Below are positions 1-4,931 of a stretch of DNA of 7,486 nt, in pieces (the first letter of the stretch is position 1; each line of letters begins with the position of its first letter). The translations under genes were made by a program, and so were the position numbers. Below the pieces are notes generated by a model, which saw only the letters and a list, made by a program, of their open reading frames with translations, was not told where the DNA came from and did not search any database. The stretch lies in assembly GCA_012514865.1 (NCBI GenBank), contig JAAYZO010000661.1, forward strand, positions 1 to 7,486, given 5' to 3'. Origin of the DNA: Lentisphaerota bacterium. GTDB lineage: Bacteria; Verrucomicrobiota; Lentisphaeria; Oligosphaerales; JAFGRS01.

Positions 1-1
1 A

Positions 2-118
2 TCCATAGCCGAAAACATGCAACATGAGGGCAAAAGATTGGCACTACAAATCGGCCCAAAACCAGGATTTCGGCCCGATTCGTGCGGGAGACGCCCCGGA
101 TTTTCACTCAAACTGTAG
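2..118 (+). CDS. N-terminal part of ISKra4-family transposase in the other frame (partial)
   Basis: A frame open from the left edge to a TAG at 116-118 reads S-I-A-E-N-M-Q-H-E-G-K-R-L-A, which looks like the helical linker that precedes the catalytic core in ISKra4 transposases. The main transposase frame is closed by a TGA at 25-27, so the two frames overlap only at 28-115. Within that overlap lies C CCA AAA (55-61), in phase with this frame. A -1 slip there would join this segment to the main frame. The piece is too short to identify by itself. The call rests on its position and on how well the fused product would read. It could instead be the upstream half of a transposase broken by a point indel. 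Confidence 0.35.
   Translation, partial: SIAENMQHEGKRLALQIGPKPGFRPDSCGRRPGFSLKL
55..61 (+). promoter_or_regulatory. Candidate -1 ribosomal frameshift heptamer (C CCA AAA)
   Basis: The heptamer CCCAAAA fits the X XXY YYZ slippery pattern and is phased so that the upstream frame reads CCA AAA. A one-base backward slip enters the main transposase frame at ACC AGG ATT. It lies in the only stretch (28-115) where both frames are open. I see no clear stimulatory hairpin or internal Shine-Dalgarno site beside it, so a simple indel mutation remains possible. Confidence 0.35.
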
Positions 119-897
119 AAGATGGGTATGACGGCACCGGTGTTCCCATGCGTCCGGAGCATCTGGCCGGTCGGCGCGGCAAGGGGCCGGACGGAATAGC
201 CAGGACTCGCGAGGTGCGCCTGGGATGCGTCTTCACCCAGACGAGCCTTGACGAGGCTGGCCGGCCGGTCCGTGACTCGAACTCCACCACCTACGTGTCG
301 GGGCTCCTGAACTCGGAGCAGTTCGGTCGTCTCATCAAGGCGGAGGCCGTCCGCCGCGGAGCCCGCAAAGCCCGGCGGGTCGTCGTGCTCTCAGACGGGG
401 CGAACTGGTGCGGCAAAGCCGCTGCCATGAACTTCCCGCGGGCACTGCACATCCTGGACTTCTACCACGCCGCCGAGCATGTGCGTGAACTCAGCCGGGC
501 GATCTTCGGCGAAGGCCGTAAGGCAACCGTGCAGTTCAAAGCCTGGCGCAGGGCGCTGCTGCGCGGCAAAGCCGACGACGTAGTACGGGCGGCACGGGAA
601 CTCACGGGCCAGGCCGCCGAACCCGATGAGGCGAGGCGCCAGATCGCCTACCTGCAGAAGAACCGCCCGCACATGCAGTACGATCGCTACAGGCGCGAAG
701 GTCTTTTCATCGGCTCAGGAGTCATCGAGGCCGGATGCAAGACAGTCGTTGCCCAGAGGACCAAACGTTCAGGCATGTTCTGGGGCCAGAAGGGCCTCGA
801 ACACATCCTTGCCCTGCGCTGCCTCAAACTCGGCAACGAACTGGACGCCTTCTGGGACTACATCTTCGGTCTGACAAAGACCAGAAAGGCGGCGTAG
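82..897 (+). CDS. ISKra4-family DDE transposase, catalytic part
   Basis: The product cuts and joins the ends of its own insertion sequence. The 271 residues from a GTG at 82 hold all the hallmarks of the family: Y-D-G-T-G-V-P-M (about residues 16-23), T-R-E-V-R-L-G-C-V-F-T-Q-T (about 41-53), L-S-D-G-A-N-W (about 103-109), H-I-L-D-F-Y-H-A-A-E-H (about 122-132) and G-S-G-V-I-E-A-G-C-K (about 212-221). The Asp of D-G-T-G, the Asp of S-D-G-A and the Glu of V-I-E-A-G fit the DDE triad. The usual N-terminal region of about 150-200 residues is missing from this frame. The GTG at 82 is only the first candidate start; no ribosome binding site supports it. The frame is open from 28, so the real product is more likely made by frameshifting from the upstream frame, or the gene is broken. 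The C-terminal end looks natural. The family call is firm; activity is not. Confidence 0.9.
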   Translation: MRETPRIFTQTVEDGYDGTGVPMRPEHLAGRRGKGPDGIARTREVRLGCVFTQTSLDEAGRPVRDSNSTTYVSGLLNSEQFGRLIKAEAVRRGARKARRVVVLSDGANWCGKAAAMNFPRALHILDFYHAAEHVRELSRAIFGEGRKATVQFKAWRRALLRGKADDVVRAARELTGQAAEPDEARRQIAYLQKNRPHMQYDRYRREGLFIGSGVIEAGCKTVVAQRTKRSGMFWGQKGLEHILALRCLKLGNELDAFWDYIFGLTKTRKAA

Positions 898-911
898 CCA
901 ACAAAGATGTC

Positions 912-1460
912 ATGCACCCCAGTTGCATGGGCAATGTCAAGCAGCTCATGCTGGCGGTGCTGATGTACGCCGACGACAACGACGGCTTCCTGCTGCCGGG
1001 CGCCATACCCTACTACGGCTACCCCGGGCACTCCGGCCAGTACGAGTGGAACGAGATGCTGCGGGATATGTACCTCCGCGACGAGGCGGTATTCGTCTGT
1101 CCGACGCAGACCTCGCCGGCCGGCGCCGCCTCGCAGAGCATCCTGAACCTCGGCTATGGCTGGAATTACCAGGAATTCGGGTACTACTACACCACCCACG
1201 GCACTGGCTGGGGCACCGCGCTGGTCCAGATCGACCGCCCGGCCTCGACCATCCTCCTCGGCGACAGCCGCGACTCCGACCCCGCCGCGACCTGGTCGCA
1301 GTGGCGCTACCTGTACAAGCGCACCGCCGGGCTTCTGCCGGCGCGGCACAACGGCGGCGGCATGATGGGGCTCCTCGACGGCCACGTGTCGTGGTTCCGC
1401 TACGAGAAGCTCCTCGAAGCGGTCAGCGGTCGCGCCGAGCCCTGGCGCTACCCGCCCTAA
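912..1460 (+). pseudogene. Pseudopilin with H-X9-DG motif, 5' end lost at an IS junction
   Basis: From 921 the frame reads S-C-M-G-N-V-K-Q-L, then L-M-Y-A-D-D-N-D-G, V-F-V-C-P-T, and ends with R-H-N-G-G-G-M-M-G-L-L-D-G-H-V-S-W. The last part is an exact H-X9-D-G match (His about 146, Asp about 156 counted from the ATG at 912). This is the C-terminal globular part of the Lentisphaerota/Planctomycetota pseudopilins that belong with type II secretion or type IV pilus-like machinery. The hydrophobic prepilin leader and peptidase site that should precede S-C are absent, and the IS transposase ends only 23 bases upstream. An ATG at 912, probably contributed by the IS end, is in frame, but no ribosome binding site sits close to it. 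Without its leader the product could not be processed or assembled. The rest of the frame is undamaged, so the event looks recent. The missing 5' part may survive on the other side of the IS. Confidence 0.8.
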
Positions 1461-1479
1461 CCTGACCTGGTCAGGTTAG
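1457..1479. repeat. 23-base palindrome over the pseudopilin stop codon
   Basis: CTAACCTGACC (1457-1467) is followed after one base by its exact reverse complement (1469-1479). The left arm contains the TAA stop at 1458-1460. The RNA could form a stem of nine or more pairs. With no run of T after it, it is not a standard intrinsic terminator. It lies between converging genes, so it could act as a bidirectional 3'-end structure or a dyad binding site. Confidence 0.75.
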
Positions 1480-1481
1480 CT

Positions 1482-1519
1482 GGATCCTTCGCGGAGCACT
1501 CGTGCTTCGCGAAGGATCC
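1482..1519. repeat. 38-base near-perfect hairpin with GGATCC outer arms
   Basis: GGATCCTTCGCG (1482-1493) pairs perfectly with 1508-1519. Next comes one G-T wobble (1494/1507), then AGCAC (1495-1499) with GTGCT (1502-1506), and a two-base centre. That gives about 18 pairs in 38 bases. It follows the shorter palindrome at 1457-1479 by two bases. No T tract follows on either strand. A second hairpin with GGATCC near its base lies at 4779-4824. It may be a transcript end for the converging genes or a dispersed palindromic element. Confidence 0.8.
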
Positions 1520-1732
1520 GGCGGGCGCCCGGCCGCCCGGCCGGGCTCAGCAGAAGGACCCGGATGTTCTCTCGCCAAGCCGCCACGAGCGCAAAGAGGG
1601 GAGAGAAAGCAGAGGACAATGGCGGCTTGCTCGAGGTGGGCCGTGAACAGGGCCTTCATGGCGTCGGCGTCGATGATGCCTGGTCTTCCCTGCAGACTCG
1701 CGGTGTGTGCCGGGATGCGGCGCGTGACGTGG
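1520..1732. other. Intergenic stretch with no convincing gene, between converging genes
   Basis: It starts with a tandem GCCCGGCC repeat (1527-1534 and 1535-1542). Around 1570-1600 it has a purine-rich, loosely repetitive run (gccaag / gccacg / gcgcaaag) resembling short dispersed intergenic sequences I recall from many bacterial genomes. On the minus strand a frame is open from 1737 to 1471 and reads R-I-P-A-H-T-A-S-L-Q-G-R-P-G near its upstream end, with GC-rich third positions. It has no good start, no ribosome binding site and no recognisable family. It could be a decayed gene end. I do not call a gene here. Confidence 0.5.
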
Positions 1733-3811
1733 TCAGGCTAGGCCGGTTCCGGCCAGGCGCACCTCCAGGATGGTCACGCCGCCGGGTGTGATCTTGGCAC
1801 GGAAGCAGCGCTGGGTGCCGGTCGAGGCCTTGCCGCCGAAGCCCACCGCCTCGTCGGGCGAATCCATGTAGGCCACCGGCAGCACCGGGTAGGTGCTCCG
1901 AATGGCCACCTCAGCGACCACCCTTGGCGCGCAGACGACGGCATAGCCGTAGCTGGTCGCGTCGGGATTGGCGAGGTGGAGGCGGTAGCGGCCGTCGTCG
2001 AGGAGGAAGGCCACCATCGGGAGGTTGCAGGTGAAGGGGCTTCCCGAGAGGCGCCGCAGGACTTGGGCGCAGGCCTCGCAGAAGCCGGCGGTGGCCTTGC
2101 AGAAGGTGAGCGTCTCGACGAGGACATTGCGGTGTTCCGGGACCGCCTCCGGCGGGCCGGCGAGGTTCGGGGTGCCGTCGTCGACGGCGGCCAGGGCGGC
2201 GAGGGCCTGCAGGGCCTCGCGCTCGGCCGGGGCGGTATTCCAGGCGCAGAGCCGCATGGGCTCGTCCGAGAAGGGATCCACGAAAGCGACGTCGGGCTGA
2301 ACGCCGAGGTCCTCCGGGCTGACGCCGCGTGCGGCGCCGAGGACGACCACCGGGCCGCGACGCCAGGACGCCACCGCGGCGCGCTCCTCGGCGCTGAGGA
2401 GGTCGAACGTCGGCACGAAGAGCGTGCCCTCGACCGCCGCGAGGTCGTCGCTGCGGACCACGGCGCCGAGGGGCGTGCCGCGACGGTAGATCTCGGTGAC
2501 GATGCGGTGCAGGGTCCAGCGCCGGGTGTGGATGTAGGCCGGGAGGGTGTTCTCGAGGGCCGCGTCGGACCAGAGCACGGTCGGTGCCAGGACGCGCCGG
2601 AGGCGGTCCTGTTCGGCGATGTCGAGGCGTCGCCGCAGCCACGACCACTCGTCGGCGTGAATGCCATCGCCGAGGCAAACCATGAGGCCGTCGAGACAGG
2701 GCCGCAGCCCCTGCCCGGTCTGGCGCTGGAAGTGCAGGAGGGTAGCGATGTCGCGTTCGAGGAGGCTCGGGGCGTGGTGCAGGACATCCCACTCTTCGGT
2801 GGCGTCCTTGACGCCGAGGAGGCTGAGGAGGCGCGCCTCGGGCGCCCAGGCCGCGGTCAGGGGCGCCAGGAGCATATCGCGGTGGAAGCGGTCGGGGCGT
2901 TCCGGGTGCTGCAGTCGCAGGCCGGTCGGGACGATGTTGGCCAGGAGGGTGTCGACGCCGGCGCGGGCCAGCCGGCGCAGGTCGATGCCCTTGCAGTAGA
3001 GGGTCTCGAAGGGATCGGTGCAGTACATGCCCATGACGATGGCCTTGCGGCCGATGGCGTGGAGCCGTCCGCAGACCTTGCTCCAGAAGCCCTCCCAGCG
3101 CCAGGCGTAGAAGCCGATCCAGTCCTGGCGGGCCTCGCTCCAGAGCCAATCGCCGCGGCGGTTGCGTTCGGGCAGGCTATCATCGCCGAGGCCGGCCGAC
3201 AGCGCCGCCGGCAGGTGCCGGCCGGTGTGGTCGAGGAACTGCCGCAGCATGTCCGTCGAGAAGTCGCCATGGTTGAGGACGCCGCCCCCCGGGCAGAAGT
3301 TATCGGCGACCTGCAGGCCGGCGAAGCCGTAGTCGGTCATGACCTGGCAGAGCTTCTCGACGAAGAAGTCCTCGTAGAAGGTGCCATCGCGCAGGCGTTT
3401 GAGGACATTCAGGCTCCAGTCGCCGACGCGCAAGGCCTGGCGCACCTCCGGGTGATCGCCGAGCCACTCGTGGTGCCAGCGGTTGCCGAGGTCGACGCCC
3501 ATGATGCCGAGGTACGGCGCTGCGCCGGCCGCGGCGAGAGCCTGCACCAGGGTGCGCAGGTCGTGGGTGGTCCAGTCCTGCCGGCAGCGGTCCTCGTTGC
3601 GCGGGCTGCCGTAGTACGAGCAGTTGTCCGGCGGCAGGGCGCGGTCCTCGTCAAGGCCGTCGTGCAGGTGCACGATGTCGGGATGGAAGAGGAAGACCGA
3701 CACCCCGCGCGGGGTGAAGCCGACGCTCTCGAGCCAGGCGGCGACGCCCTTGTCGGAGGCGTCGCGGTCAAACCCGATCATCGGCATCCAGACGTGGATC
3801 TCAGAACGCAT
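1733..3811 (-). CDS. Putative glycoside-hydrolase-like TIM-barrel protein of unknown specificity
   Basis: The 692-residue product has no signal peptide or membrane segment and should be cytoplasmic. Residues about 1-400 read as a (beta/alpha)8 barrel: F-L-F-H-P-D-I-V (40-47), Y-L-G-I-M-G-V-D-L (100-108), G-F-A-G-L-Q-V-A-D-N-F (162-172), K-A-I-V-M-G-M-Y (256-263) and D-T-L-L-A-N-I-V (287-294). Asp170, at a strand end in A-G-L-Q-V-A-D-N, is the best candidate acidic catalytic residue. Residues about 440-525 look like the Rossmann-type, glutaminase-like domain found after the barrel in GH42-like enzymes (T-L-F-V-P-T-F-D-L-L-S-A-E-E, then G-P-V-V-V-L-G-A). The tail after about 590 is beta-rich and ends like a small beta-sandwich (G-V-T-I-L-E-V-R-L). 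There are 16 cysteines. The start is supported by a strong ribosome binding site at 3817-3825. It lies 112 bases behind the complete pseudopilin on the same strand and is probably co-transcribed with it. Family and substrate cannot be assigned. The barrel reading is inference; the gene itself is secure. Confidence 0.85.
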   Translation of the reverse strand: MRSEIHVWMPMIGFDRDASDKGVAAWLESVGFTPRGVSVFLFHPDIVHLHDGLDEDRALPPDNCSYYGSPRNEDRCRQDWTTHDLRTLVQALAAAGAAPYLGIMGVDLGNRWHHEWLGDHPEVRQALRVGDWSLNVLKRLRDGTFYEDFFVEKLCQVMTDYGFAGLQVADNFCPGGGVLNHGDFSTDMLRQFLDHTGRHLPAALSAGLGDDSLPERNRRGDWLWSEARQDWIGFYAWRWEGFWSKVCGRLHAIGRKAIVMGMYCTDPFETLYCKGIDLRRLARAGVDTLLANIVPTGLRLQHPERPDRFHRDMLLAPLTAAWAPEARLLSLLGVKDATEEWDVLHHAPSLLERDIATLLHFQRQTGQGLRPCLDGLMVCLGDGIHADEWSWLRRRLDIAEQDRLRRVLAPTVLWSDAALENTLPAYIHTRRWTLHRIVTEIYRRGTPLGAVVRSDDLAAVEGTLFVPTFDLLSAEERAAVASWRRGPVVVLGAARGVSPEDLGVQPDVAFVDPFSDEPMRLCAWNTAPAEREALQALAALAAVDDGTPNLAGPPEAVPEHRNVLVETLTFCKATAGFCEACAQVLRRLSGSPFTCNLPMVAFLLDDGRYRLHLANPDATSYGYAVVCAPRVVAEVAIRSTYPVLPVAYMDSPDEAVGFGGKASTGTQRCFRAKITPGGVTILEVRLAGTGLA

Positions 3812-3816
3812 CAGTG

Positions 3817-3825
3817 CCTCCCTCC
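3817..3825 (-). promoter_or_regulatory. Ribosome binding site of the TIM-barrel gene
   Basis: Read on the minus strand this is GGAGGGAGG. Its nearer GGAGG ends five bases before the ATG at 3811, and its farther one nine bases before. It is strong and settles the start codon. Confidence 0.8.
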
Positions 3826-3904
3826 AGCCCCATCACGGGCGCGGTTCACACGGGTCTACGGACGGCGCGGCAACGGCGTGATCCGACCGATCCCCCACGC
3901 CCGT

Positions 3905-3919
3905 CGCCGCCCGGCGGCG
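3905..3919 (-). repeat. Short GC inverted repeat after the pseudopilin stop
   Basis: CGCCGCC (3905-3911) and GGCGGCG (3913-3919) are exact inverted repeats just past the TGA of the pseudopilin. There is no T tract and the loop is very tight, so terminator function is doubtful. Partial attenuation before the downstream TIM-barrel gene is possible. Confidence 0.4.
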
Positions 3920-3923
3920 GCGA

Positions 3924-4637
<714 letters not shown>

Positions 4638-4643
4638 GACCAG

Positions 4644-4651
4644 TCCTCCTT
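4644..4651 (-). promoter_or_regulatory. Ribosome binding site that fixes the pseudopilin start
   Basis: On the minus strand this reads AAGGAGGA, six bases before the ATG at 4637. This near-perfect Shine-Dalgarno site argues against the longer in-frame start at 4748. Confidence 0.85.
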
Positions 4652-4743
4652 CCAGGCTCAGAGCCCACGTCAGGAAGGCCGCGCGGCGCCGCCTGGCTCG
4701 GGTCAGGCCGTGCACCGTGAGGACCGCGCGGCCGCCTCTAATG

Positions 4744-4773
4744 AGCATACACGGACCGCGGGGGAAATGCCAG
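4744..4773 (-). promoter_or_regulatory. Weak sigma70-like promoter candidate for the pseudopilin
   Basis: On the minus strand CTGGCA (4773-4768) and TATGCT (4749-4744) are separated by 18 bases; each matches its consensus at four of six positions. Transcription would start near 4737, giving a leader of about 100 bases. The match is weak and could be chance in this GC-rich DNA, although it lies just past the hairpin in the right direction. Confidence 0.25.
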
Positions 4774-4778
4774 TCTGG

Positions 4779-4824
4779 CGGATCCCCCGTCAGTGGCCGT
4801 TGCCTGCCAGTGACGGGGGATCCG
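4779..4824. repeat. 46-base hairpin with GGATCC in its arms, between kinase and pseudopilin
   Basis: CGGATCCCCCGTCA (4779-4792) pairs perfectly with TGACGGGGGATCCG (4811-4824). After one G-G mismatch, TGGC (4794-4797) pairs with GCCA (4806-4809), leaving an eight-base loop. It lies 107 bases past the kinase stop and ahead of the pseudopilin promoter candidate, so it could end kinase transcription. There is no T tract. Its outer bases GGATCC match those of the hairpin at 1482-1519. Confidence 0.8.
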
Positions 4825-4931
4825 ATGGGGCGCCGGGGGCACGGCGCGCGGAAGGGAGCCGTGCTGACGCTCGGCGGTCCCGGGGGAGCATCCGGGGGGA
4901 GCCGAGCCGACGTCGCGTGAGGCGGCGGGGC

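Larger units (their letters stand above)
1..920 (+). mobile_element. ISKra4-family insertion sequence, right-hand part; left end outside window
   Basis: The stretch carries a transposase of the ISKra4 family and runs off the left edge, so the left terminal repeat cannot be seen. The right boundary is inferred. The transposase stops at 897, and coding sequence of an unrelated pseudopilin resumes at 921 at a conserved Ser-Cys position. The bases just before that (906-920) end in CCCC. As I recall, ISKra4-family ends start with GGG, so a right end finishing in CCC would fit. The stretch is visibly richer in A and T near 1-80 than the rest of the window. Both the boundary and the GGG rule should be treated as inference until the other end is seen. 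Confidence 0.6.

Noticed and set aside
735..911. Extending the pseudopilin frame upstream to an ATG at 735
   Set aside because: This part overlaps the transposase in another frame, is Pro/Arg-rich and unlike any prepilin leader, and is plainly a shadow of the transposase codons.
1600..1737. Decayed IS200/Y1-type transposase start on the minus strand (H-V-T-R-R reading)
   Set aside because: Only five residues resemble the family's H-V-T-x-R-G motif; the following text does not match, and no His-hydrophobic-His motif is present.
4638..4748. Longer pseudopilin start at 4748
   Set aside because: The added 37 residues look like translated leader DNA and would bury the perfect AAGGAGGA at 4644-4651.
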